Shown here: positions 24,107 through 33,347 of the stretch, piece after piece
Numbering within the stretch: position 1 is the first letter of the stretch
Layout: each line of letters begins with the position of its first letter
NCBI RefSeq assembly: GCF_001457415.1
Contig: NZ_LN881721.1
Span: 248,001-312,000, forward strand
Origin: Gorillibacterium timonense
GTDB lineage: Bacteria; Bacillota; Bacilli; Paenibacillales; NBRC-103111
Reading direction: 5' to 3'
Length of the DNA: 64,000 bases
Made by a program: the position numbers and the translations under genes
The notes under the pieces: generated by a model
What the model saw: only the letters and a program-made list of their open reading frames with translations
Database searches by the model: none
Told to the model about the DNA's origin: nothing

Positions 24107-24532
24107 TGGCAAGTCCACCTCCTTTCCATGAACGATCCATTCTCTTCTCTCGAAATAAGATTCGCCGCGAGGCGTCGCTTCCCTCTTTTTACGGAGAGGA
24201 ATGGAAATAGGAGTCATTCTGGGCGAAAAAAAGGTAGAGCGCCAGGGAAAACCTTCCGGAGTGTTTAAAATGGGTCATCTATGGATGACTGAATCAGATT
24301 GCCATTGATATATAAAGAGCGTTTCAAATAAGGAACATCGTTAGGGCGCGGCTCAGGCTCAGGCTCAGAAGAGAACTCTATGGGATGAGTCGAATCGGAT
24401 GAGACGATTATTCCTGTCTTGGATCGGGACATTTGGTTAGGGAATGTAGCCGAGGACAGCTCCGGTCAAGGATAATCCATTTCCTTCTGAGGATCAGATA
24501 TGTACGTTCGAACAACATGCATAAGGAGGAGG

Positions 24533-24712
24533 AATGTTGCACAAAATGCATGATTTCGGTTGAATGAACGAGTGAATTCATAAAATGATGCAATAAATGC
24601 AACATTTTTAACGTTTTTAGGTCATATTGAGCGAAAATGTTGCATGTAGTGCATTATTTCGAAGGAGAAAGCCCTCTTTTAAAAGGAAATGTTGCATAAA
24701 TGTCATCATTTC
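24533..24712. repeat. Dispersed AATGTTGCA motifs, four copies
   Basis: AATGTTGCACAAAATGCATG (24533), AATGATGCAATAAATGCAAC (24585, inverted orientation), AATGTTGCATGTAGTGCATT (24635) and AATGTTGCATAAATGTCATC (24688). Same core as the tandem array at 8977-9210, but irregularly spaced and diverged. Confidence 0.75.
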
Positions 24713-24838
24713 TGAGAATGGCTTTCTTGAGGCCATCAATAAGAATGCGCGCAACGCGCAAAGACAAAACACGAAAAACGCGGGTTGGTTCATTGCCATC
24801 AGCGGCTTACACTTGTGATGAGCATGGGATTGCCACGA

Positions 24839-24920
24839 AATGAACGCGAGATACATGGACGAACTTAAGATGACTCGGAATGAACGCGAGATGAGCTTGA
24901 ACATGGACGAACTTAGGATG
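24839..24920. repeat. Imperfect direct duplication
   Basis: AATGAACGCGAGAT and ACATGGACGAACTTA(A/G)GATG occur twice, at 24839-24872 and 24879-24920, the second with a 7-base insertion between the blocks. Confidence 0.7.
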
Positions 24921-25124
24921 CCGCGAAACGAACTCAGACTTGAGTTGGATCAAGCTTAGAAATGAACACAAGATGAACTGAACTCGAACCTGGGATAGAC
25001 ACAGGATTGACTCGGGATAGATTCACAAAATCGAAATCCTTCATGCCTGGCTTGTTTATCGCATTGACGGCTATGCGGCGAGCTTGAGGCGAGCCTGAGA
25101 TAGCTGCCAAGAAAAAGGGTGGGC

Positions 25125-25889
25125 CTAATCGGAAGAAGAGCCGCAGGGCAGCCCGTTAGCGGCGAACCGCTCAAGGCTGTCCCGCAGCGCTACGCCAGCC
25201 ATCGGCAGGCCGTGGCCGCAGAACAGGGCCTCCGGCTTCAGCCGGGCGAGCTTCTGCACCGATTCGCCAGCGCGATTCCAATCGTCGGTAAAGGGCTCGG
25301 GCGGGCCGTGAACCTCCTCTTCGCGCGCAAGAACCGTGAAGGCCGCTTCCGGCTTCACCGAAAGGATGGCGTCGCCGGCGATCAGGGTTCGATCATCCTC
25401 TCGGAACAGCGAGACATGGCCCTTCGAATGGCCGGGAGTGGCGATCCATCTCCATTCCGGCAGCCCCGGTACCGACCCGTCGGGAGGAAGCGCCAGAACC
25501 TGTTCCCCCAAATCGATTCCCTTATGGGGGTGGCGAGGCACGATGCGAGAGAGGAGTCCGCTTCCGCCGACGAGGACGCTTGCCGGGTAGTCGGCTTTCC
25601 CTGTGAGAAACGGAAGCTCATGCTTATGCGCGTAGACAGGGACATCCCAGCGCCGCAAGAGGCCGGGAAGGGAGCCGACGTGGTCGAAGTGGCCGTGAGT
25701 GAGCACAATGGCCAGCGGCGCCCGTCCCGCAAAAAGCTCGGCCGCCTTGCCCGCTATCGCGGCTGCGAAGCCGGGCATGCCGGCATCGATCAGAATCCAA
25801 TCCGCCCCAGCGCTCTCTCCGATCAGGATGACATTGGAAGCGGCAGTCCTCATATAGTCGATATGGATTGGCATCGCTTCTCGGTTCAT
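25125..25889 (-). CDS. MBL-fold metallo-hydrolase
   Basis: 254 residues. The metal-binding motif THGHFDHVG (residues 82-90), the later His in TPGHSKGHVSLF, Asp in IAGDAILS and the C-terminal CGHG histidine make a complete two-metal MBL site. WILIDAGMPG is the strand before it. Family members hydrolyse thioesters, lactones or phosphodiesters; no specific substrate can be named. The ATG at 25889 follows GGAGGGG with 7-8 bases spacing; the frame is open a further 44 codons upstream without supporting signals. Divergent from the GGDEF-EAL gene. Confidence 0.88.
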   Translation of the reverse strand: MNREAMPIHIDYMRTAASNVILIGESAGADWILIDAGMPGFAAAIAGKAAELFAGRAPLAIVLTHGHFDHVGSLPGLLRRWDVPVYAHKHELPFLTGKADYPASVLVGGSGLLSRIVPRHPHKGIDLGEQVLALPPDGSVPGLPEWRWIATPGHSKGHVSLFREDDRTLIAGDAILSVKPEAAFTVLAREEEVHGPPEPFTDDWNRAGESVQKLARLKPEALFCGHGLPMAGVALRDSLERFAANGLPCGSSSD

Positions 25890-26143
25890 GTCGAGTCCCC
25901 CTCCGCTATAGGATGAGCGGGCAGCCGTCATCGCATCCGTTCCAATTGAGGACAGAGCCAATAAGAGCATGGGTTTGCTCGTCTCCCAGTAGGCTGCTGT
26001 GGCGAGAAGGTCACAACCCATGTAAAGATATTTTTTTCCAATAAGGGAGGAGGAAAAGAAAGGGTAGCGAATTAAGAATATTGTCGAAAAGAAACGGTTT
26101 TTGCGCGCAAGCAGGAACCTGCACCGGGGGGGGGTTGTTCGGA

Positions 26144-29125
26144 GTGAAGAGGAACCTGCACAAAAGTCGTTTGGCCTGTCTGTTCGCCGGTCTGCTTCTG
26201 CTTCAGCTCATCCTGGCGCTGCCTGTTGCCGCCGATTCGGAACCTCCTGTTACATCGAAGGTCCTGATTCTGAATTCCTACCACAAGGGAATGGAATGGA
26301 CGGATGAGGAGACGGAGGGAATCACGAACCGGATTAAGGAAGTGAGGGGCTATACGACCCTATACACCGAGTATATGGATTGGAAAAGATATCCCAACGA
26401 GACAAACATCCGGCACTTTTATGAACGGGTGAAAGCGAAATATGAAGGCGTGAAGTTCGATCTCGTCATCACGACGGACGACATGGCCTTGGAGTTCGCC
26501 CTTGAGCATCGAGATGATCTGCTGGGCAATGCACCGATCGTCTTTTGCGGCGTGAACGAAGTCAGCGCGGAGCGTCTGACGAAGGGTCAGCATGGAGTAA
26601 CGGGGGTTCTTGAGACGCTGGAACCCGGGGGCACGTTGAAGGCGGCCCTTCAGTTGAATCCGAATTTGAAAAAGGTGTATGTCCTCTTCGACAATTCCGA
26701 GAGCGGAATTTCCACCGGAAGAATCGTGATGGAGAAGATTCGATCGGATTTTCCTGGGCTGACCGGAATCCCCATGAACCAGCTCACGCGGGAACAGATT
26801 CTGGATTTAGCCGGAACGCTGATGAAGGACAGCATCTTCCTCATGACGACCTACTTTCAGGATAGCTCCGGCAAAACGATGGAGTTCGACGCCTTTTCCA
26901 AGGAACTGAGCACGAAGAGCAGGGTACCCGTCTATCATTTGTTCAATTTCGGACTGAACAACGGAGGGATTGGTGGAAGCCTGGCCAGCGGCACTCTCCA
27001 GGGAGAGGAAGCGGCGAATCTGGGGCTGCTTATCCTGAACGGGGAAAGGGTCGACAACATCCCCTTCTACGCAGCCGACACCACCCGACTCGCCTTCGAT
27101 TATAACGAGTTGAAACGGTTCTCGATTCCATTCAATCGGCTTCCAAAGGATAGCGAGGTCATCAACCGGCCGTTTTCCTTTTACCGCACGTACCGTTCGC
27201 TTGTAATCGGGACGGCGGCTGCGTTTGCGGTCTTGATCCTGTTCATCGCCATCCTGATTTTCTATGTCGATCAGGTCAGGCGGATCCGCAAGAAGCTGGA
27301 GCAGAGCAATGAGCGGTTTTCGCTTGCAACCTATGGCTCTGCGGCAGTTATCTGGGATATGGATATGCTGAGTCAGAGATATTATTTTTCGGATATTTGG
27401 TACGAGCTGCTTGGCTATGAGCGCGGCGACCTGAATGAAGAGTTCGGGGGGTGGAGAACGATCATTCATCCGGATGACGTTCAAGCCGAAGCCAAAAACA
27501 AGCGTGAGCATATGAGCGGCGAGAAGCCGTATTACTTTTGCGAGTACCGGCTGCTGACGAAATCCGGTTCGTACAAATGGTTTCAAGTGAGGGGGATGGT
27601 GCTCCGCGACGCGCAAGGAGCACCCATCCGGTTCGCGGGTTCCATGACCGATGTGACGGATCGCAAGGATTTCGAGGTCAAGCTGCAGGATAGCTACCAG
27701 GAGCTGGAGTCAACGTACGAGGAGCTGACGGCCGTGCAGGCCGAGCTTCTTGAGCAGTACAACCGTCTGGTGGAGAATCAGACCATGCTCATCCAAAGCG
27801 AAGAGAAATACCGCGAGCTCGCCTACAACGATACGCTCAGCGGATTACCCAACAAGCGCTCCCTCGTGGAGACGCTGGCCCGGTTCACCGAGGAGAACAA
27901 ACGAGCGGCAGCGGCTCTTCTGTTCCTGGACATCGATAATTTCAAATACATCAACGATACGATGGGCCATTCCTTCGGAGATCAACTGCTTGCCGCCTTC
28001 AGCAGCAGGCTGATCAGCCTTTCCGGACCGAACGACGAACACTTCCGGTTTGGCGGGGATGAGTATGTCATCTTCCTCAAGGACATCCAGTCGAAGAAAG
28101 AAGTGCTCGATTACGCCGAGCGCATGATCGAGGCCGTCAAGGAGCCGTTCTCGCTGCATGACAGCCTGCTCCATGTCTCCGTCAGCATTGGGATCGCCTG
28201 CTACCCGGACAACGGAACAACCGTGGAGGAGCTGCTTCAAAAAGCCGATGTGGCCATGTACAGAGCCAAGCAGGCGGGGAGAGGCGTCTATGCTCTGTAC
28301 GAGCAGGAGATGCAGCAGGTTTTCGACGAGCGGATGAGGATTGAGCGGCATTTGCGCGAAGCTTTGCAGAAGGACGAGCTGCTCTTGTATTATCAACCCA
28401 TTACTGTGATCGGGAACGATCAGATTTGGGGCTTTGAGGCGCTTCTTCGCTGGAACAGCCCGGAGCTGGGGTTCGTCTCTCCCTTCCAGTTCATCGAGAT
28501 TGCAGAAGATTGCCGCCTGATCATTCCGATCGGCGAATGGGTGCTTACCTCCGCCTGCCGCTTCATCACTTCCGTGCATGAGCGGGGTAACAAGGATTGC
28601 CGCATCTCCGTGAACATCTCGTTGATTCAGCTCATGCAGGACGATTTTAACGAGATGGTTGTTCGGGTTCTGGATCAGACGGGGCTGACTCCTTCGATGC
28701 TGCAGATTGAAATCACCGAATCGGTCTTGATGAAATCGTTTGGAGCGATCATCAGCAAGCTGGAATTTCTCCGAGGTCTTGGCGTAAGCATTGCACTGGA
28801 TGACTTCGGAACCGGCTATTCCTCGCTCAGCTACCTCAAACAGCTGCCGATCACGACACTCAAAATCGACAAATCCTTCATTAGCGGACTGAGAGAAGAG
28901 AAAGCGGGAGAGTCGCTCGCGGAATCGATCGTCTCCATCGGCCACAATTTGGGGATTGAAGTGACGGCGGAAGGGGTAGAAACTAGAGAGCAATTAGAAG
29001 ACTTGAAACGGATGAATTGTGATAAAATACAAGGATATTACATCAGCCGGCCCATACCCGAAGAGGAAGTACACAACTGGCTCTTGGTCAACAGCGCCTT
29101 TCATGACGGGACTCAAGCCGGATAA
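26144..29125 (+). CDS. Membrane sensor with ABC-sub-bind, PAS, GGDEF and EAL domains
   Basis: 993 residues. Signal/anchor helix (KSRLACLFAGLLLLQLILAL), an extracellular ABC-substrate-binding-like sensor (about 35-330: VLILNSYHKGMEWTDEETEG, DLVITTDDMAL), a second membrane helix (about 360-380), a PAS domain (395-510), then GGDEF with GGDEY at 637-641 and EAL with EALLRW at 765-770. Both catalytic motifs look intact, so it may make or break c-di-GMP. GTG at 26144 is chosen because the signal peptide begins there; a run of nine G stands upstream as ribosome binding site, and a TTG at 26081 is possible. It is 46 bp before the polysaccharide operon. Confidence 0.9.
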   Translation: MKRNLHKSRLACLFAGLLLLQLILALPVAADSEPPVTSKVLILNSYHKGMEWTDEETEGITNRIKEVRGYTTLYTEYMDWKRYPNETNIRHFYERVKAKYEGVKFDLVITTDDMALEFALEHRDDLLGNAPIVFCGVNEVSAERLTKGQHGVTGVLETLEPGGTLKAALQLNPNLKKVYVLFDNSESGISTGRIVMEKIRSDFPGLTGIPMNQLTREQILDLAGTLMKDSIFLMTTYFQDSSGKTMEFDAFSKELSTKSRVPVYHLFNFGLNNGGIGGSLASGTLQGEEAANLGLLILNGERVDNIPFYAADTTRLAFDYNELKRFSIPFNRLPKDSEVINRPFSFYRTYRSLVIGTAAAFAVLILFIAILIFYVDQVRRIRKKLEQSNERFSLATYGSAAVIWDMDMLSQRYYFSDIWYELLGYERGDLNEEFGGWRTIIHPDDVQAEAKNKREHMSGEKPYYFCEYRLLTKSGSYKWFQVRGMVLRDAQGAPIRFAGSMTDVTDRKDFEVKLQDSYQELESTYEELTAVQAELLEQYNRLVENQTMLIQSEEKYRELAYNDTLSGLPNKRSLVETLARFTEENKRAAAALLFLDIDNFKYINDTMGHSFGDQLLAAFSSRLISLSGPNDEHFRFGGDEYVIFLKDIQSKKEVLDYAERMIEAVKEPFSLHDSLLHVSVSIGIACYPDNGTTVEELLQKADVAMYRAKQAGRGVYALYEQEMQQVFDERMRIERHLREALQKDELLLYYQPITVIGNDQIWGFEALLRWNSPELGFVSPFQFIEIAEDCRLIIPIGEWVLTSACRFITSVHERGNKDCRISVNISLIQLMQDDFNEMVVRVLDQTGLTPSMLQIEITESVLMKSFGAIISKLEFLRGLGVSIALDDFGTGYSSLSYLKQLPITTLKIDKSFISGLREEKAGESLAESIVSIGHNLGIEVTAEGVETREQLEDLKRMNCDKIQGYYISRPIPEEEVHNWLLVNSAFHDGTQAG

Positions 29126-29171
29126 TGCAGGCGCGTGAGGGGATGGGACCGGCAGTTGAGGGCGTGATTTC

Positions 29172-30311
29172 GTGCGTTCCAGAAAAATCCGAATCCGATG
29201 GAAAACCGCATTCCTTGCGCTCCTTCTCCTGACTCTGCCTGCTTGCAGGGAGAAAGCGGAGGTCCTACACTTACCTGAACCGAGTCCGCTTCTTTCGTCA
29301 CGACTTCATACGGGAAGCCTGGACGCGAATAGCGGAAGGGAAGCAACCGATCTTTTTCTTCAGCGGGCCATGACCGGTCCATATGGCATTTATACGAATT
29401 ACTTGGAGACGAATCAGGCGGGAGAGCTAGCATCGGGGCATGAGGTGCTGAGCGAGTCCGCTTCTTTGTCCATGCGCATTGCGGCCCGAACCGGCCAGAG
29501 GGAGCGGTTTGAGGCGGCGTGGCGGACGGCCCGAGACACGTTCGAACAGGAGTGGGGCTTCAGCTACCGCTATAGCCCCAAGCAGAACAAGGCGTACGCC
29601 ATGGGCGCTTCGGTGGATGATCTCCGGATGATTCGCGCTTTATACGAAGCGGGAGAAGCCTTTCAAGAACCCGCCTATTCCCGGGAAGCGGACAAGCTCG
29701 GAGAACGCTTCGCCCAGTACAATGTGAGCGCGGGCAGCTTGCGCGATTTCTATGACTCGGTTTCGCATAAGACGAACACGTTCCTAACTTTGTGTTATGC
29801 TGATCTTCGGACGCTGCAGCAGCTGCCTGCGTCGGCGAAGCCGCAGTCCCTGCTGGAGAATACGCTCTCTACGGTAGAGAAGGGATATTTGTCCGACGAC
29901 TTTCCCTTCTATGAAACACGATATGACTATAAGGACAAGCGGTATGAATCGGAGTCGATTCGAACTGTGGAATCGCTTTTGACGATCCTTCACCTGACCG
30001 AGGTAGGCAGAGAGCGGGAAGCCAGCATCCGTTTTATTAAGGAGCAGACGCTCAAGGGGGCGCTTTACGGCGAATATACGCGGGATGGGAAGCCCATGAA
30101 TCAAGTGGAATCGACCGCGATCTACGCCATTGCCGCGATGATCGGGGCAGAACGGGGCGATGCTCAGCTGTACGAGGCCAGCCTCCGAAGGCTTGAAGCG
30201 TTCCGAGTAACGGACACGGCCAGCCCGCTCTTCGGAGGGTTTGGCAATGCAACAACGAAGGAAGCTTATTCCTTCGACAATCTGATGGCGCTCTTGGCGT
30301 ACACCTATTGA
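29172..30311 (+). CDS. YdaJ-like lipoprotein, GH8-type six-hairpin glycosidase
   Basis: 379 residues. The signal peptide ends in a lipobox (LTLPAC, Cys25), so the protein is membrane-anchored outside the cell. The body resembles the (alpha/alpha)6 barrels of glycoside hydrolase family 8: YGIYTNYLE, LSESASLSMRIAARTGQRER, WGFSYRYSP, MGASVDDLRMIRAL and YSFDNLMALLAY. It matches YdaJ of the B. subtilis ydaJKLMN exopolysaccharide operon in type and position. Likely trims or releases the polymer. GTG start with GAGGGCG upstream. First gene of the operon, or second if the GGDEF-EAL gene is included. Confidence 0.82.
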   Translation: MRSRKIRIRWKTAFLALLLLTLPACREKAEVLHLPEPSPLLSSRLHTGSLDANSGREATDLFLQRAMTGPYGIYTNYLETNQAGELASGHEVLSESASLSMRIAARTGQRERFEAAWRTARDTFEQEWGFSYRYSPKQNKAYAMGASVDDLRMIRALYEAGEAFQEPAYSREADKLGERFAQYNVSAGSLRDFYDSVSHKTNTFLTLCYADLRTLQQLPASAKPQSLLENTLSTVEKGYLSDDFPFYETRYDYKDKRYESESIRTVESLLTILHLTEVGREREASIRFIKEQTLKGALYGEYTRDGKPMNQVESTAIYAIAAMIGAERGDAQLYEASLRRLEAFRVTDTASPLFGGFGNATTKEAYSFDNLMALLAYTY

Positions 30312-30335
30312 AACCGACATCAGGGAGGGGACAGC

Positions 30336-31874
30336 ATGATGAACAGCATTGGAGCTCTCAAGAGGATCGGGTTCACTCTCCTGCATCGAATCGCCTCCCC
30401 TTCCTTCCTGGCCGCACTCGGAGTTCTCATCGTAACCGGATGGGCGTTGTTCATCCCTCCGTACATCGGAATGGCCGACAACGGAGACTACTTCCGCATC
30501 CTGTACCCGAACGGCCTCTTCTTCCACCTGCCCGATTATGACAGCCGTTATTTCGGCTATTTTGTCCGCACGTACGGGATCTTCCAATACTACAACGAGA
30601 ATTCCGCGATGGTGTTCACCTCGCAGTCGCTCTTCATCCGTGCGGCGCTCGCTCTCAACAAGCTGCTGTACAGTGGAGAGGTTTTCGACTTGCGCTTTCA
30701 GGCTGCGATCTTCACGGTGCTCTATACGGTCGGCATCTATCTCCTGGTGGAGGGTTTGACCTATAAAGTATCCCGCCGGCGAGGGTGGATCATCGCCGCT
30801 CTCGCCGTGTTTATCTTCGGGGATACCGCTTATACGGCCTACTTTCAATCGTTCTTCGGAGAAAGCGTCATGCTGGTGGCGCTGATCTTTGTTGCGGCTT
30901 CCTGGCTTCTCTTGTGCAGGAGAAGATTCAATGATTATGTGATGCTCGGCCTGTTTGTAGCCTCCGCTCTGCTTCTCACCACCTCCAAGCAGCAAAATGC
31001 CCCTGTCGGCATCCTCCTTGCCATCCTCGGTCTTTCTCTTCTGTTCCTGCGGCGCGGCCGCCCCTACCGACCTCTGGTCATGCTGTCGCTTGTTGGGCTT
31101 TTTGTCGCGGGGGTGGGTACGTACGTGCTCATTCCGCAGGAGTTCGTACATATTAACCAGTACCATGCGATGACACGGGGGGTACTTCTCGGCTCGACGG
31201 ACCCGGAAGAGACGCTTCGCTCGTTCGACATCAACGAGCAGTATGCCATTCTCAAGGACAGCATCTATTATGAGCAGTACTCGACGGTCGACGTCGACTC
31301 GCCTCTGCTCGAACGGGACTTCTACAGCCAGTACGGGTTTGGCTCTGTTCTCGGCTATTACCTGTCTCATCCGGACAAGCTTGGCAATCTGCTGAATGTC
31401 GCCGCCAAGCAGGCGTTCTCGATCCGCCCGGCCGCTATGGGAAATTACGAGATGTCGGCGGGCAAAGGCTTCGGGACGCAAACCCGTTTTTTCTCGGCCT
31501 ACAGCTTGATCAAGAAGCAGGGAGCGCCCAAAACGTTCGGGTTCATCGCGTTGTGGGCGGTGCTCAACCTCGGCTTGCATCTGCCCGGTTTTGTCCAGGC
31601 GTGGAAGAAGCGGGACTTCAGGCAGATGCAGAAGCTGTTCTTGATCGTCGCCTTACTTCTGGCCGGTTTCTCCGGAATCCTGGTCTCGATCATCGGAGCG
31701 GGAGACGCCGACTTGTCCAAGCATGAATTCTTATTTACGCTCGCGTTCGATCTCGTGACCTTCATCACGGTAGCGGATGCGATCTCTCGCCAACTGCTGC
31801 GTCCAGGCAGGTCGACGGTGGAAGCGGCGGGCGTGAGCCCAGAGGCCTCTCCGAAAGGAGGGGAGACGACATGA
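30336..31874 (+). CDS. Multi-pass membrane glycosyltransferase, GT-C/WsfD-like
   Basis: 512 residues with about 11 membrane segments. The first extracytoplasmic loop carries GMADNGDYFRILYPNG, an acidic motif placed like the catalytic Asp of GT-C enzymes, and FFGESVMLVALIFVAASWLL follows. Resembles hexose transferases of the WsfD type (recalled; moderate certainty). B. subtilis ydaJKLMN has no counterpart, so this is an addition to the operon; it may add side groups to the polymer using lipid-linked sugar (inference). ATG at 30336 with GGGAGGGG; the stop overlaps the next start (ATGA). Confidence 0.7.
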   Translation: MMNSIGALKRIGFTLLHRIASPSFLAALGVLIVTGWALFIPPYIGMADNGDYFRILYPNGLFFHLPDYDSRYFGYFVRTYGIFQYYNENSAMVFTSQSLFIRAALALNKLLYSGEVFDLRFQAAIFTVLYTVGIYLLVEGLTYKVSRRRGWIIAALAVFIFGDTAYTAYFQSFFGESVMLVALIFVAASWLLLCRRRFNDYVMLGLFVASALLLTTSKQQNAPVGILLAILGLSLLFLRRGRPYRPLVMLSLVGLFVAGVGTYVLIPQEFVHINQYHAMTRGVLLGSTDPEETLRSFDINEQYAILKDSIYYEQYSTVDVDSPLLERDFYSQYGFGSVLGYYLSHPDKLGNLLNVAAKQAFSIRPAAMGNYEMSAGKGFGTQTRFFSAYSLIKKQGAPKTFGFIALWAVLNLGLHLPGFVQAWKKRDFRQMQKLFLIVALLLAGFSGILVSIIGAGDADLSKHEFLFTLAFDLVTFITVADAISRQLLRPGRSTVEAAGVSPEASPKGGETT

Positions 31875-33337
31875 ACATTCGGAATGGTATGCGGCTGCCG
31901 AAAGGAGCGAAACTGCGGGTAGGAAAGCTTCTTCTTGTCGGATTGCTCCTATTCGCCGCTGCTTTCACGGGAAGCGCCGGAATGGTTGTCTTCGCTGCCC
32001 CATCGTCAGGAGCTGCTCCAGCCGGAGAAGCCCCCGCTCCGGAATCCGTGCTGCTGCTCTATGACAGCTTGGCAAAAGGGACGGCGGACGAGCGCACTCT
32101 TCCGGTAGTGGAGCGTCTGCTCTCCGCATTCGGATCGTCCGTGACACCGGTCAGCCTTGACCGGTACAAGTCGGGAATGCTGGAGGAGTATCCCCGCACC
32201 ATCCTTCTGAGGAACCGGCCGGATCTTGCTCCATCGGAGGAGGTCCTGGCCGAGCTGAACCAGTACGCCGGAAAGCGGTTCGCGTTGTTCGGAAGCGCAG
32301 CCGCCTCGCGCACAGGTGAAGGCTCCGCCGCCGATCCGCTCGCAACATGGGCCGAGAGTCGGGTTTCGCAGCTCCCGACGGGCGCAGATGGAACGCTCAA
32401 GCTGGCGAATGCGCTGCGAGAGTGGTTCGGGGTGAAGAAAGAAGGGGACGTTTACCTGCTGATTAAGGAGGCATATCCCTTCTCCGATTTGGACTTGCTG
32501 GAGGAATTCGCCGATCGGCTCGGCGAAGCGGGCATCCCGTTCCTGCTTGCGACGCGCCCGGTCTTCAGCAATACCGAATATCCGGCCATGCTCCGATACC
32601 TGGAGTCGTTAAAATATGTTCAGTCCCGCGGGGGCTCCATCCTGGTCCAGACCCCGGTAGTCAAGCTGGCAGCGACCCGGGCGGACACTACCCTGCGCTC
32701 GAAGATGGACGGCTTTCTGGATACCTTGATGAACGGAGGGATCGTCCCGCTCGGAGTCGTATCGGAAGCGTATTGGACGTATGATCGGGAATTCGCGGAG
32801 GGCGGTCTGAGCTTCTTCGACTCCGCTGCCCTCCTCCCGGACGTGAATCCGGTTTATATGGAACGCCTGCCGAGCTCGAAGGCGTTTGCCTCCTCTCTGT
32901 ATACCTTTTCTCCCGAGGAGCTGCCGCTGTCGGAGCTATCCCAGGCGAACCTTCCGACTTTTCCAGTCGATACCGCCCTCGCTTATGACCTGCCCGAGAC
33001 GAGGGAGGAGATGGAGGAGCTGCTTCGGCAGCTAAAGGCCTCCTGGCTGGATTATTCCGATTACAAGAACGAGGCTCATACGGTGCGGACGGAGCGTCGA
33101 ATCGCTTCTTCCGCGGATGGGATCCTTACGCTCGATGGACAGCCGGTCAGCATCGATTATGTGCCGCGGCAGGTGAGCGCGGATTTCGAATACGCGACCA
33201 AGGACCCGGTGAGCTTCGCCCGGTTGTTCCGCGCACAGAACCGCTTCTTCCTGGTCATCATCGTGGCGGCCCTAATCGCATTTGTGGCGCTGATCGGGAT
33301 CGGTCGCCGGCTGTACCGGAGGAAATTCCTGAAATGA
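31871..33337 (+). CDS. YdaL-like secreted/membrane protein (DUF2334-like)
   Basis: 488 residues. N-terminal signal (LLLVGLLLFAAAFTGSAGMV), extracytoplasmic body and a C-terminal membrane helix (FFLVIIVAALIAFVALIGIG) with basic tail RRLYRRKFLK. The segment FSDLDLLEEFADRLGEAGIP and FLLATRPVFSNTEYPAM matches the DUF2334/YdaL pattern, a polysaccharide-deacetylase-like fold, although clear deacetylase metal ligands are not obvious. Position between a membrane transferase and the GT2 synthase supports a role in modifying or guiding the nascent polymer. Start ATG overlaps the previous stop. Confidence 0.72.
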   Translation: MNIRNGMRLPKGAKLRVGKLLLVGLLLFAAAFTGSAGMVVFAAPSSGAAPAGEAPAPESVLLLYDSLAKGTADERTLPVVERLLSAFGSSVTPVSLDRYKSGMLEEYPRTILLRNRPDLAPSEEVLAELNQYAGKRFALFGSAAASRTGEGSAADPLATWAESRVSQLPTGADGTLKLANALREWFGVKKEGDVYLLIKEAYPFSDLDLLEEFADRLGEAGIPFLLATRPVFSNTEYPAMLRYLESLKYVQSRGGSILVQTPVVKLAATRADTTLRSKMDGFLDTLMNGGIVPLGVVSEAYWTYDREFAEGGLSFFDSAALLPDVNPVYMERLPSSKAFASSLYTFSPEELPLSELSQANLPTFPVDTALAYDLPETREEMEELLRQLKASWLDYSDYKNEAHTVRTERRIASSADGILTLDGQPVSIDYVPRQVSADFEYATKDPVSFARLFRAQNRFFLVIIVAALIAFVALIGIGRRLYRRKFLK

Positions 33338-33347
33338 GGTGGAGAGG

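Larger units (their letters stand above)
24107..25124. other. 1-kb gene-free region rich in degenerate repeats
   Basis: No convincing gene on either strand. It contains the ytxG leader, four AATGTTGCA-type motifs (24533-24712) and a 41-bp direct duplication (24839-24920). Short open frames lack ribosome binding sites and protein-like composition. Confidence 0.7.

Noticed and set aside
29784-31580. 598-codon open frame on the minus strand
   Set aside because: It is antisense to two operon genes with clear signal peptide and membrane helices; its composition is typical of a GC-rich shadow frame.
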